From positions 1,984,001 to 2,048,000 of the forward strand of contig NZ_CP004393.1 in assembly GCF_000819565.1 (NCBI RefSeq): a stretch of DNA of 64,000 nt, written 5' to 3'. The number at the start of each line of letters is the position of its first letter. Within the stretch, counting starts at the first letter, position 1. The notes under the pieces are model-generated. The model was not told the DNA's origin and searched no databases. It was given only the letters and a program-made list of their open reading frames with translations. The position numbers and the translations under genes are program-made. Shown here piece after piece: positions 26,506 through 34,883 of the stretch. The DNA comes from Celeribacter indicus. Lineage in GTDB: Bacteria; Pseudomonadota; Alphaproteobacteria; Rhodobacterales; Rhodobacteraceae.

Positions 26506-27089
26506 GCGTCGGTCTGTCCTCCTGAAGCGAATTCGGTCCCGCGCCTTTTAACGGGCCGGCGAGGCGACTGCGATCCCCGGTCCCTCCGGCGGCACCTTTT
26601 CGCGCGGGGGCGGGATGGGCGGCGGGAACGGGGCGCGAAAGCGCCACGCTCCGTCGGCGAGGAGAGGCCTTTGTGCCATGTGGTGTCGTGTGAGCGTTCT
26701 GCGCGCGGGTTCATTCCGTTGACGAAATCCTGAGCCCTGTGTACGGACGAAGCAGATTTGCCGTCTACGGGTCGCCGGTTTCGCGTTGCCGGACGCCCGG
26801 AATGGCGCCGGAGCATGCACGATCACGGGCGGGCCGAAGGAGAGAAGACGTCTCGCCCTCCCATCCGCCGCCGCGGGCTGGGAACCGTGCCCGGAGTTCT
26901 GCGGATGTTCTGGCGGTGAGGAGGGACGGCGATGGTTGGCAGGCGACAGGAGCGGGTCGATCCCCTCGCGAAGTTTCGGCAGGTCGAGAGGCCGGATGCT
27001 TCGGCGAGGCGGAATAATATCGCCCGGTCCGCCTGGACCGGGTGCGCCCCCGGCTTCGCCAGCAATTCGGTTCGCAAGGGAGTATGACC
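26506..27089. other. Intergenic region, no supported gene
   Basis: This 584-base gap lies between the divergent small membrane protein and the YciI-like gene. A TTGACG hexamer at about 26718 is followed at 17 bases by TACGGA, a weak plus-strand promoter possibility. Open frames on both strands lack protein-like composition. Confidence 0.4.
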
Positions 27090-27485
27090 ATGAGCAACGA
27101 CAAGACGAGCAACGACAAGGCTGTGATCGCTGAGCTCCTGGGCCGCATGATGGCCAAGGAATACTACATGATCGAGAACCGGATGCTGGCGGATCCCTCG
27201 GACCTGGGCCCGCATCTGGCGGATCACCTGCGCTTCATGATCGGGCTCGAGAAAGCGGGCGTCCTGTTCCTCTCGGGACCGCTTTATGATCGGGACGGCA
27301 AGATGACCGGGGAGGGGATCACCGTCGTGCGCGCCTCTTCGTTCGAAGAGGCCGAGGAGATCGCACAGCGTGATCCCTTCGTGATCGCCGGTCTGCGCGA
27401 GCCGCGGGTGCAGCGATGGGTGGTCAACGAGGGGCGCATCTCTCTGAACATCGACCTGTCCGACCGGGGATCGGTGCTGGAATAG
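27090..27485 (+). CDS. YciI-like domain protein
   Basis: This 131-aa protein resembles the YciI-like dimeric alpha+beta barrel family, mostly small proteins of unknown or dehydrochlorinase-like function. The pattern is LADHLRFMIGLEKAGVLFLSGPLYDRDGK followed by VRASSFEEAEEIAQRDPFVIAG and a final strand. I chose the ATG at 27090, seven bases after AAGGGAG; an ATG six bases earlier is possible. Its end is four bases from the convergent GntR gene. It may be a small accessory enzyme of the neighbouring aromatic pathway, but this is only proximity. Confidence 0.75.
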   Translation: MSNDKTSNDKAVIAELLGRMMAKEYYMIENRMLADPSDLGPHLADHLRFMIGLEKAGVLFLSGPLYDRDGKMTGEGITVVRASSFEEAEEIAQRDPFVIAGLREPRVQRWVVNEGRISLNIDLSDRGSVLE

Positions 27486-27489
27486 GTGG

Positions 27490-28209
27490 TCAGCCGTCTG
27501 CGCCGTCCTTCTGCGCCCTTATCACCTCGAGCGCCATGCACTTGGTCGCGCGGTAATGGTCGCTCAGCGCTGCGACGGAGGCATCGGCATCGCGGTCAAG
27601 CACGGCTTCGAGGATGCGCTGGTGTTCGAGCAGGGGATCGCGGTCGGACTCGGTGGCGATCGTCTTGATCGCTCGAAGGATGCGGAACCGCTCGGCCTGG
27701 TCGAAGAGGAGATCGGCGAGATATATCTGCCATTCGGACTGGCAGGCCGACAGAAGGGCCATGTGAAAGGCCTTGTGCTGTGCGGTCCATGCCCCGGCTT
27801 CCTCGCCGTGGCTGGTCGGGAACGAGAACCGTGACAGTGCGTGGTGGGTGGCAACGACGCGCATCTCCCAATTGACATCGCCGATTTCGATGGACCGGCG
27901 CAGCGCCGCGCTCTCGATGATGATGCGGGTTTCCATCACGTCCACGATATTCTCGGCCCCGATACCGGCGACGCGGAATCCCCGCTGGCCGGACGAGATC
28001 GCCAGTTTCTCGCTCGTCAGTCGGGACAGGGCCTCGCGCAGGGGGCTGATGCCCGCGCCATAGCGCTTGCGCAGTTCGTCCGACTTGAGCGGTGCGCCGG
28101 GGGGAAGCCTTCCCCAGATGATGTCGGAACGCAGCTTGCGATAGACCGATTCCGTAACTGTCTTGGCCGGTTGCTGGAGCGGATCGTTGGCGAAATCTAC
28201 TTGTTTCAT
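27490..28209 (-). CDS. GntR family transcriptional regulator (FadR/FCD subfamily)
   Basis: This 239-aa protein has an N-terminal winged helix (VTESVYRKLRSDIIWGRLPPGAPLKSDELRKRYGAG, then SPLREALSRLTSEKLA) and an all-helical FCD effector domain (DVMETRIIIESAALRRSIE, KAFHMALLSACQSEWQ, LLEHQRILEAVLDRD). FCD proteins usually repress catabolic genes and release DNA when an acidic pathway intermediate binds a metal centre. The ATG at 28209 begins MKQVDFANDPLQQ; the longer frame is not protein-like. It is divergent from the dehydrogenase/FAH/dioxygenase operon at 28667, its most likely target, with a dyad in between. Confidence 0.92.
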   Translation of the reverse strand: MKQVDFANDPLQQPAKTVTESVYRKLRSDIIWGRLPPGAPLKSDELRKRYGAGISPLREALSRLTSEKLAISSGQRGFRVAGIGAENIVDVMETRIIIESAALRRSIEIGDVNWEMRVVATHHALSRFSFPTSHGEEAGAWTAQHKAFHMALLSACQSEWQIYLADLLFDQAERFRILRAIKTIATESDRDPLLEHQRILEAVLDRDADASVAALSDHYRATKCMALEVIRAQKDGADG

Positions 28210-28666
28210 TGTGGCTGTCTGAAGTTGTCGCTTGTAAGTCGCCGACCGAAGGTCCTCGGCTGTCGGATCGAGAGAAGTCGTGCAGGACCTGCGCCGGCTC
28301 GCTCCCAGGAAGAGGTGCGCCAGGCCCGAGGCCCTGCTGTTAATATCCCAGATGGCGCGAACAATACATAGTGTTCCGCGGGTGCCGTCCGGGAACGCGC
28401 CGCAGGCTTCCGGCAAGGGGGACGTTTGCGATGGGTGTCATGTTGATTTCTCCTGATCGGCGACCGGTCCACCGATCCGACTGGTCCGCCGTCGCCGAAC
28501 TTCTTTCACGAACCTGCTTGACGCCTTCACAATAATCCTGAAATTTGGAATTAGGATAATTTTTTGGAAATTATAGCCATCGGACAGCCTTTCCGAAGGC
28601 TGAAGCGGGAGACAAGGGCGACGACCTTGCGAAGGATGGGTCGTTACGGCGGGAGGAGACGAACTC
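28210..28666. other. Divergent regulatory region between GntR and the catabolic operon
   Basis: This 457-base divergent region is conspicuously AT-rich near 28525-28580 and holds the imperfect dyad described at 28532-28560. A TTGACG hexamer lies at 28518-28523 without a good -10 partner. The plus-strand gene has GGGAGGAG just before its ATG. No gene is supported. Confidence 0.55.
28532..28560. promoter_or_regulatory. Candidate GntR operator
   Basis: ATAATCCT (28532-28539) and AGGATAAT (28553-28560) form an inverted repeat with one mismatch. A second related word, TTTGGAAATTA, follows TTTGGAATTA nearby. Position between the GntR gene and the divergent operon makes autoregulation plus control of the operon plausible. 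Confidence 0.45.
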
Positions 28667-29572
28667 ATGACGTCCATCGGACTCATTGGCCTTGGAAATA
28701 TCGGCTTGCCGATTGCCAAGGTCCTGATCGACGCCGGGCACGAAGTGCTGGGCTACCGGCGCAGCGCGTCGACCGATTTCGAAGAGATCGGCGGAAGGCG
28801 CGTCGGTTCGTCGCGCGAGGTGGCGGAGGGTGCGGATGTCATCCTCTGCTGCATCTCCGGCGATGACGCGCTGCGCGATGTAATCGGCGGCGAAAATGGG
28901 GTGGCGAGCGGAGACTGCACCGGCAAGATTGTGGTTGAGTTGTCCACGCTCTCTACCGAGGTGAAACGCGAACAGCTTCTGCGGCTTCAGGCCAAGGGCG
29001 GCATGATGCTCGACAGCGCGATCAGCGGTCTGCCTCCGATGGTGACCGCGCGCACGGCCGTCTATCTGCTGAGCGGCGACGAAGCGGCCTATGAACAGGC
29101 CCGGCCCGTCATTGAGATACTGACCGACAGGCCCTGTTTCATGGGCGTATTCGGCGCGGCACTCAACACGAAGCTTTGCGCGAACATGCTGGTCGCCGCC
29201 AATATCGCCTCGACCGCCGAAACCCTCGCCTTCGGAACGAAGCTGGGCCTCGATCCGGACCGGCTGATCGCCGCGCTCCGCGACGGGGCGGGGGGCTCGG
29301 TCCAGTTCAGTGCGCGCGCGGGGCGTATGGCACACGGCGACTGGGAGAAGGTGCTGGCGTCGACCGACATCCTGCTCAAGGACATCCTGCTGATCGAGAA
29401 GCGCGGCGGCGATCTGAACATGCAGATGCCTGTCCTGTCCAGCACGCGGCCCTTCTACGAAAAAGCAATCGCCGAGGGCTACGGCGGCAAGGACGTGTCG
29501 GCGGTTTACGCGGTCTTTGCCGAAGCCGCGGGTTTGCCGACCCCGAACAAGAATGGAGACACCGACAAATGA
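28667..29572 (+). CDS. NAD(P)-dependent dehydrogenase, 3-hydroxyisobutyrate dehydrogenase family
   Basis: This 301-aa beta-hydroxyacid dehydrogenase oxidises a beta-hydroxy acid or reduces a semialdehyde using NAD(P). The dinucleotide fold is G8-L-G-N-I-G13. The substrate loop DSAISGLPPM (about 116-125) replaces the usual DAPVSGG form. The catalytic lysine fits K169, with N173, in NTKLCANM. The stop overlaps the start of the FAH-family gene by ATGA, so the two are translationally coupled. It is the first gene of a GntR-controlled set with FAH hydrolase and extradiol dioxygenase. Confidence 0.92.
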   Translation: MTSIGLIGLGNIGLPIAKVLIDAGHEVLGYRRSASTDFEEIGGRRVGSSREVAEGADVILCCISGDDALRDVIGGENGVASGDCTGKIVVELSTLSTEVKREQLLRLQAKGGMMLDSAISGLPPMVTARTAVYLLSGDEAAYEQARPVIEILTDRPCFMGVFGAALNTKLCANMLVAANIASTAETLAFGTKLGLDPDRLIAALRDGAGGSVQFSARAGRMAHGDWEKVLASTDILLKDILLIEKRGGDLNMQMPVLSSTRPFYEKAIAEGYGGKDVSAVYAVFAEAAGLPTPNKNGDTDK

Positions 29573-30444
29573 CTGACTACAAGCTCGGCGCAGGAATCGT
29601 CGATGGCGCGCCGGCGCCCCTGATCCTGATCGACGACAGGATCTACAAGCTGAACGACGTGCTGCACGATGTCCATGTCGACACGCTGGAAGAGGTGTTT
29701 TTCGATTGGGAGAATATGGAGCGGCGGATCGACCGTGCCGATTCCGCGGGGCAGACTCCGATCGACTCCGAGCGCGTGACGTTCCTGCCGCCGCTGTCCA
29801 CTCCGCGCAAGCTCATCTGCATCGGCGTGAACTACCATGACCATCTCGAGGAGATGAAGGTCACGCAACCGCCGGAGTTTCCATATTCCTTTCTGCGCCC
29901 GCAGACCTGCCTTGCGGCCCATGGCGAGGATATCCCGCTGCCCGCGGGTGCCAGGATGAACGATTGGGAGGCCGAGCTGGGCATCGTCATGGGCCGCCGG
30001 TTCGGTCCCGGCGACAGGGGCGAGCCGAGGGACGCCGTGGCCGGCTACACGGTCGTCAACGACGTCTCGGCGCGCGATTGGATCGTGAACCGCCCTTGGG
30101 TGGGGATCGACTGGGTCATGCAGAAGGCTTGGGACAAGTTCCAGCCGACCGGGCCGTGGATCACCCCCGCCCGGCAGGTTCCGAACCCTGATGCGCTCGA
30201 CATCAGCCTGACGGTGAACGGCGCCATCAAGCAGCAGTCCAACACGTCGAAACTCATCTTCGGCATCGACGCGATCCTGCGGCATCTCGGTGGAATCATG
30301 ACGCTGGAGCCGGGTGACATCATCGCCACCGGCACGCCGGCCGGCGTCGGCTTCGGCCGAGATCCGCAGGAGTTCCTCAGGTCCGGAGATCGCGTGGCGG
30401 TCACGGTCGAAGGGCTTGGAACGCTCGAGAACACATTCGTCTAG
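29569..30444 (+). CDS. Fumarylacetoacetate hydrolase family protein
   Basis: This 291-aa protein belongs to the FAH superfamily, whose members hydrolyse, decarboxylate or isomerise oxo-acids formed by aromatic ring cleavage. After an N-terminal domain comes KLICIGVNYHDHLEEM (about 81-96), then metal ligands E134-x-E136 in DWEAELGIVMGR and D165 in VVNDVSARDW. The C-terminal VNGAIKQQSNTSKLIF and GDIIATGTPAGVGFGR are conserved. The ATG at 29569 overlaps the preceding stop; a longer frame reads through the previous gene and is rejected. It would act after the extradiol dioxygenase encoded next. Confidence 0.93.
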   Translation: MTDYKLGAGIVDGAPAPLILIDDRIYKLNDVLHDVHVDTLEEVFFDWENMERRIDRADSAGQTPIDSERVTFLPPLSTPRKLICIGVNYHDHLEEMKVTQPPEFPYSFLRPQTCLAAHGEDIPLPAGARMNDWEAELGIVMGRRFGPGDRGEPRDAVAGYTVVNDVSARDWIVNRPWVGIDWVMQKAWDKFQPTGPWITPARQVPNPDALDISLTVNGAIKQQSNTSKLIFGIDAILRHLGGIMTLEPGDIIATGTPAGVGFGRDPQEFLRSGDRVAVTVEGLGTLENTFV

Positions 30445-30457
30445 GAGAGGAGCGAAC

Positions 30458-31342
30458 ATGATCAAGGTGAACCGCATCGTCTATGCGTCATTCGAGACCC
30501 CGGATCTCGAAGGTCAGATCGACCACTATACCAGAGTTATGGGCCTGACCCTCGTCGACCGGGACGCAGACGCGGCCTATCTGTCGACCAGCGGCGACCA
30601 TCACACGGTGGTCCTGAGGAAGGGGAGCGCAGCCAGATGCGATGCGCTGGGGTTCCAATTGCCGCCAGGCACCGATCTGGGCGACTACGACCGCCAGATC
30701 AGGGCGCATGGCCTCGAAACGTCGCGGCGCCGTGATGCGCAGCCGAACATTTCCGACGCGTTGCTCTTCGCCGACGACACTGGAACCCGCGTCGAAGCCT
30801 TCGTCGAAGCCGAAGGCGCCGGGGTCGGCTTCCAGCGCGCGGGCATTTCGCCCAATAAGCTGGGCCATGTCGCGTTCAACTCCACCGATGTGCAGAAAAC
30901 GGTGAAGTTCTACTGCGACGTGCTGGGCTTCAAGGTCAGCGACTGGATGGGCGATTTCTTTGCCTTCCTGCGCTGCGGGCCGGATCACCACACGATCAAC
31001 CTGGTGCAAGGCGAGCGCAACAAGATGCACCACATCGCCTTCGAACTGCGCGACTGGACCCATATCCGCGACGCCTGCGACCTGCTTGCGCAGGACCGGA
31101 TTCCACTGGTCTGGGGTCCGGTGCGTCACGGGATCGGGCATAACCTTTCAACCTATCACAGGAACGCAGACGACCAGATCATCGAATTGTTTTGTGAACT
31201 CGACCGCGTGAACGAAGATCTCGAGGTCTACGAGCCGCGTCGCGTGCACCAGGAGTTTCCGCAGAAGGGGAAGGTCTGGGAGGATATCGCGCTGGCCGCA
31301 AACATGTGGGGCACGCCGCCGCCCGAGGGTTTTCTTGATTGA
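30458..31342 (+). CDS. Extradiol ring-cleavage dioxygenase, type I (VOC fold)
   Basis: This 294-aa protein has two VOC modules like BphC/catechol 2,3-dioxygenases, which open catecholic rings with Fe(II) and oxygen. Candidate metal ligands in the second module are H137 (LGHVAF), H192 (HHIAFEL) and E243 (IIELF). Second-shell residues of the extradiol signature lie in IGHNLSTYHRNADDQ (H228, Y233, H234), with the usual Pro/Gly of the signature replaced. The ATG at 30458 follows GGAGAGGAG. It closes the three-gene catabolic set. The ring substrate is unknown; the C-C hydrolase candidates at 31599 and 32718 face it on the other strand. Confidence 0.9.
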   Translation: MIKVNRIVYASFETPDLEGQIDHYTRVMGLTLVDRDADAAYLSTSGDHHTVVLRKGSAARCDALGFQLPPGTDLGDYDRQIRAHGLETSRRRDAQPNISDALLFADDTGTRVEAFVEAEGAGVGFQRAGISPNKLGHVAFNSTDVQKTVKFYCDVLGFKVSDWMGDFFAFLRCGPDHHTINLVQGERNKMHHIAFELRDWTHIRDACDLLAQDRIPLVWGPVRHGIGHNLSTYHRNADDQIIELFCELDRVNEDLEVYEPRRVHQEFPQKGKVWEDIALAANMWGTPPPEGFLD

Positions 31343-31598
31343 ACGGATAAGGCGCGGCAGGAGCCTGCCATGATGGGCGTCTTCTGCCCGCTTGCCCGGA
31401 GCGGCTGCGATGGCGAGATGGCGACGGCCTGCGCCAGCGCCTTGGCACCGGCGCGCCGAAACCCGTGACGAGAATGAGTGCATCCTGTCTCCCGAACGCC
31501 GGCGCGGCCACGTCGCGAGACAGGAAAAGGCCTCGCCGCAACTCTCACAGGCAGGCACGTCTTGCCGACCGCCGCTGGCGGCAGGGTTTCAGGCGAGG

Positions 31599-32699
31599 CT
31601 AGGCCGCCTTCAGGCGGTCGATGAGCCAGTCATACATGCGCGGCTGCAAGCGGGCGTAGTATTCGATGCAGCAGTGCAGGCCGTCTTCCAGGAAGACCAG
31701 TTCGGCGTTGTCGCCGAAGGCGTCGCGCAGGCGGTGGCCGGAGTCGGCGGCCACGATGTTGTCCTGGCCGCTGTGCACGACCAGCACCGGGCAGTTCACC
31801 GTCGGGGCGATCTCGGCCAGGTTGTAGGCCGCGAAATAGGCGCGGATGTCCTCGGCCGAGGTCTTGCCGGTGATCAGCCGGAAATTCGCGTGGTCGGGCC
31901 GGGTCTGCATCCGCGTGCTTTCGCTGACCATGTCGAAGATCGAGCCGTGGCAGACCAGCGCCTTGACCCGCGGGTCGGTGGCGCCGCGCGTCGCGTAATA
32001 GGTGCCGAGGCTGGCGCCGAGCAGGCCGATGCGGCCGGTGTCCACGAAATCGACCGTCTCGAGCACGTCGATGGCGCGGCTGAGCACGGTCTCGTAATCG
32101 GGCCGCGAGACCAGGTTGTGCAGGCGCAGGGGCTCGCCCTGGCCGGGGCCGTCGAAGGTGAGCACCGCGACGCCGCGCAGGGCCAGTTCGCGCGCGCCGA
32201 GGCCGTCGGCCTCTTCCTTGGTGGCGTCGGTGCCGCCGATGACGATGACGGCCGGCACCTTTTCGCCGTCGGAGAGGCCCTCGGGCCGGTAGAGGTAGCC
32301 GGGCAGATCGACGCCCTCGAACGGGATGGTGACGGGGGTCATCGCCGGGTGCGTGGTCAGCGCGGCGGCCCGGCGGAAGGCGGCGACGCATTTCATGTAG
32401 GTGGGCGTGGTCAGTGCCGGGTCGGGCACGTTCCAGAGTGCTGCGCCGAGATAGAAGCCGGCGGATTGCCGGAAGGCGCGTTCGGCCGAGAGGGTGTGGC
32501 CGTGCGTCTCGGCGTCCGCGCCGCGCTGCGCCCAGTCGTCGCCCGCCGCCGCCATCCGGTCGTGCCAGTCGCCGGCGTCGGTGATCCGGTCGAGCACGCG
32601 GAAGGCCTCGAACACGTCCAGCCCCTCGGAGACGAGGCGCATGGTCTGGAAGGCGACGGGCAGGACGGTGTGGAAGCGGGCGGCATCGGTTGTCGGCAT
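31599..32699 (-). CDS. Alpha/beta hydrolase (FrsA/pseudooxynicotine-hydrolase-like)
   Basis: This 366-aa hydrolase carries a helical N-terminal region before an alpha/beta-hydrolase core, like the family containing FrsA-type esterases and 2,6-dihydroxypseudooxynicotine C-C hydrolase. The core starts at about TIPFEGVDLPGYLYRPEG; the nucleophile lies in GASLGTYYA, and the C-terminal HSGQDNIVAADSGHRL and DGLHCC supply candidate acid and histidine. It is the last gene of a minus-strand operon with an ABC importer. A C-C or amide bond in an imported (hetero)aromatic compound, or in its ring-cleavage product, is a plausible target. Assignment to the subfamily is from recollection of sequence patterns. 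Confidence 0.88.
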   Translation of the reverse strand: MPTTDAARFHTVLPVAFQTMRLVSEGLDVFEAFRVLDRITDAGDWHDRMAAAGDDWAQRGADAETHGHTLSAERAFRQSAGFYLGAALWNVPDPALTTPTYMKCVAAFRRAAALTTHPAMTPVTIPFEGVDLPGYLYRPEGLSDGEKVPAVIVIGGTDATKEEADGLGARELALRGVAVLTFDGPGQGEPLRLHNLVSRPDYETVLSRAIDVLETVDFVDTGRIGLLGASLGTYYATRGATDPRVKALVCHGSIFDMVSESTRMQTRPDHANFRLITGKTSAEDIRAYFAAYNLAEIAPTVNCPVLVVHSGQDNIVAADSGHRLRDAFGDNAELVFLEDGLHCCIEYYARLQPRMYDWLIDRLKAA

Positions 32700-32717
32700 G
32701 GTTCGGCTCTCTCAGTT

Positions 32718-33686
32718 TCAGGAAAGTTCGTGGTCGAGGAAGGCGCGGGTGTAATGGGCGAATTCCGCGGGGTGTTCGTCGTAGTGGAAGTGGCCGGCGC
32801 GGTTGGTGATGAGCATCCGCGTCCGGGGGTTGTTCTGCTCGATCAGGGTGTAGAGCTGGTGCCCGATCTCGAGCACCGCCGAGGGGTCGTCGCGGCCCCA
32901 GTAGATCAGCGTCGGGGCCTGCACCGCGCCCTGGCGCAGCTTTTCGAGCGTGTCGGGTTTCTGGCGGGCCAGCGAGCGGAAGAAATGGTCCTGCCCGCCC
33001 TGGCGGTAGCACATCTCGACGCCATCGGCCGATTTCTGGGTGTATTCCATCGCCACGCCGGCGGCGATGAATTCGTCGGTGATGTAGCTGCCGTCGTAGG
33101 AGAGGCGTTCGTAGTCCCAGCGGACGTCTTCGGCGAAGGCGGCGCGGTCGGGGCCGATGGCGCGGCCGCTGTCGATCAGGCCGCGCCCCTTGAAGAGATC
33201 GCGGCGCCGGGCGTAGAGATCGCCGACCTCGGGGCCGAGCGTGGCGGTGTTGACGAGGATCAGTGCGCGGATCATGTCCGGGTTCTCGACGGCGATCCGG
33301 GCGGCGAGATAGGCGCCGCGCGACTGTCCCAGCAGGACGATGCGGTCGTGGCCGAAGGAGCGGATGAAGGCCGTCATGTGCGCGACCTGCGCTTCCACGG
33401 TGTAGTGCTCGGGCGCGGGCGGGTTGTCGGTCAGCCCGCTGCCGATCTTGTCGGCGGCGATGACGCGGTAGTGCGGTGCGAGGTGCGGGAAGAGCGACAC
33501 GAAGGTGTTGGCGGTGTGGTTGCCGCGCCAGCCGCCGCCGTGGCACAGGAAGAAGGGCGTGCCCCGGCCCTCGTCGAAATAGCGGGTGCGCAGGCCGTCG
33601 ATGGTCTTCACCTTCGAGACGTAGCCGCCGATGTCGCCGATCGCCGGGTCGGGGTCGCCCTGAACGAGCGCGAGTCTGTCATCCAT
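32718..33686 (-). CDS. Alpha/beta fold hydrolase (MhpC-like)
   Basis: This 322-aa hydrolase shows the oxyanion segment FFLCHGGGWRGN, the nucleophile elbow GQSRG (serine in LLGQSRGAYLAARIA), YWGRDDP near the acid and the terminal histidine in NRAGHFHYDEHP. Such enzymes include meta-cleavage-product hydrolases and epoxide or ester hydrolases. I chose the ATG at 33686, six bases after CCGGAG; one at 33692 directly abuts that site. It overlaps the upstream ATPase gene by 8 bases and precedes the second hydrolase by 18, so transporter and hydrolases are one operon. Confidence 0.9.
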   Translation of the reverse strand: MDDRLALVQGDPDPAIGDIGGYVSKVKTIDGLRTRYFDEGRGTPFFLCHGGGWRGNHTANTFVSLFPHLAPHYRVIAADKIGSGLTDNPPAPEHYTVEAQVAHMTAFIRSFGHDRIVLLGQSRGAYLAARIAVENPDMIRALILVNTATLGPEVGDLYARRRDLFKGRGLIDSGRAIGPDRAAFAEDVRWDYERLSYDGSYITDEFIAAGVAMEYTQKSADGVEMCYRQGGQDHFFRSLARQKPDTLEKLRQGAVQAPTLIYWGRDDPSAVLEIGHQLYTLIEQNNPRTRMLITNRAGHFHYDEHPAEFAHYTRAFLDHELS

Positions 33687-34860
33687 CTGCATCTCCGGAA
33701 GCGGGTTGCGCGGGCGGGGTGGCCGCGGGGGTGGGAAAGACCAGCAGATCCTGCCGGGCGATGGCCAGCGACACGGCGCTGCCCGGCGACAGGCCGTCCG
33801 CCTGCCGTCCGATCGAGGTGGCGACCAGTTCGGTCCCGTCGGGCAGGCGGGCCGACCAGCGCCGGATCTCGCCCAGGAAGACCTGGCCGGTAAGCACCGC
33901 GGGAAGGATGGCCGCATCGGCCGGACCGGGAGTGCCCGCGGGCAGGATCGTCACGCTTTCGTAGCGCGCCCCGAGCGAGACCGTCTGCCCCTTGGCGACG
34001 CTGATGGCGGCGTGGACGGGCAGGGCGGTGCCGTCGGAAAGGCGGACGGTTCCGGTCGTGCCGGGGGTCAGGGGCGTGTCGGCGGTGGCGCCGAGCATGT
34101 TCATCTCGCCCACGAAGCGGGCGACGAATTCGTCGGCGGGGCGATAGTAGATGTCGGCGGGGCTGCCCTCCTGCACGATGCGGCCCTGGTTCATGACGGC
34201 GAGGCGGCTCGACATGCTCAGGGCCTCGGTCTGGTCGTGGGTCACGTAGAGCGCGGTGGTGCCGAAGTCGCGTTGCAACCGGGTCAGCTCGGCCAGCATC
34301 GAGGAGCGCAGCCGCGCGTCGAGGTTCGAGAGCGGCTCGTCGAGCAGCAGAAGGCGCGGCCGGGCCACGAGGGCGCGCGCGAGCGCCAGCCGCTGCTGCT
34401 GTCCGCCGGACAGCGCGGTGGCCATCCGGTTGCTGAAGCTGTCGAGCTGGACGGCCGCGAGCGCCTCGTGCACGCGGGCGGCGATGTCGCGGGACGACAG
34501 TTTCGGGCGCTGCATCCGCAGCGGGAAGGCGACGTTCTGGGTCACGGTCATGTGGGGCCAGATGGCGTAGCTCTGGAAGACCATGCCGAGCTGGCGGCGG
34601 TTGGGGGGAACGGCGATGCCCTGGGCGGTGTCGTTGAGTACCTGGCCGTGCAGGGTGATCCGGCCGGTGTCGATCGGTTCGAGCCCGGCGATGGCGCGCA
34701 GGGTCGTGGATTTGCCGCAGCCCGAGGGGCCGAGCAGGGTGTAGAAATCGCCCTGCCGCATCTCGAAGGACAGGCCATCGACGGCGGTGTTGCGGTGCCC
34801 GGAGGCATCGACGTGGTGTTTTTCGAGGTCTTCGACCAGAAGGACGGCGTCGGATGTCAT
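33679..34860 (-). CDS. ABC transporter ATP-binding protein (PotA/FbpC class)
   Basis: This 393-aa ATPase drives an importer of the iron/polyamine/phosphonate class. Walker A GPSGCGKS is at residues 44-51, the signature is LSGGQQQRLALARAL, Walker B is LLLLDEPLSNLDARLR, and the switch is VTHDQTEA. Beyond the core, a TOBE-like regulatory domain occupies the last third. The ATG at 34860 fits the family start; the longer frame overlaps the permease. It lies 23 bases after the permease and overlaps the hydrolase gene. Confidence 0.94.
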   Translation of the reverse strand: MTSDAVLLVEDLEKHHVDASGHRNTAVDGLSFEMRQGDFYTLLGPSGCGKSTTLRAIAGLEPIDTGRITLHGQVLNDTAQGIAVPPNRRQLGMVFQSYAIWPHMTVTQNVAFPLRMQRPKLSSRDIAARVHEALAAVQLDSFSNRMATALSGGQQQRLALARALVARPRLLLLDEPLSNLDARLRSSMLAELTRLQRDFGTTALYVTHDQTEALSMSSRLAVMNQGRIVQEGSPADIYYRPADEFVARFVGEMNMLGATADTPLTPGTTGTVRLSDGTALPVHAAISVAKGQTVSLGARYESVTILPAGTPGPADAAILPAVLTGQVFLGEIRRWSARLPDGTELVATSIGRQADGLSPGSAVSLAIARQDLLVFPTPAATPPAQPASGDADG

Positions 34861-34883
34861 GCGTGTGTCTCGCGGCTTCGGGC

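Noticed and set aside
31392..33893. Plus-strand open frame of 833 codons through the hydrolase region
   Set aside because: The minus strand encodes two alpha/beta hydrolases with intact catalytic motifs. The plus translation is Val/Gly/Ala-rich antisense.
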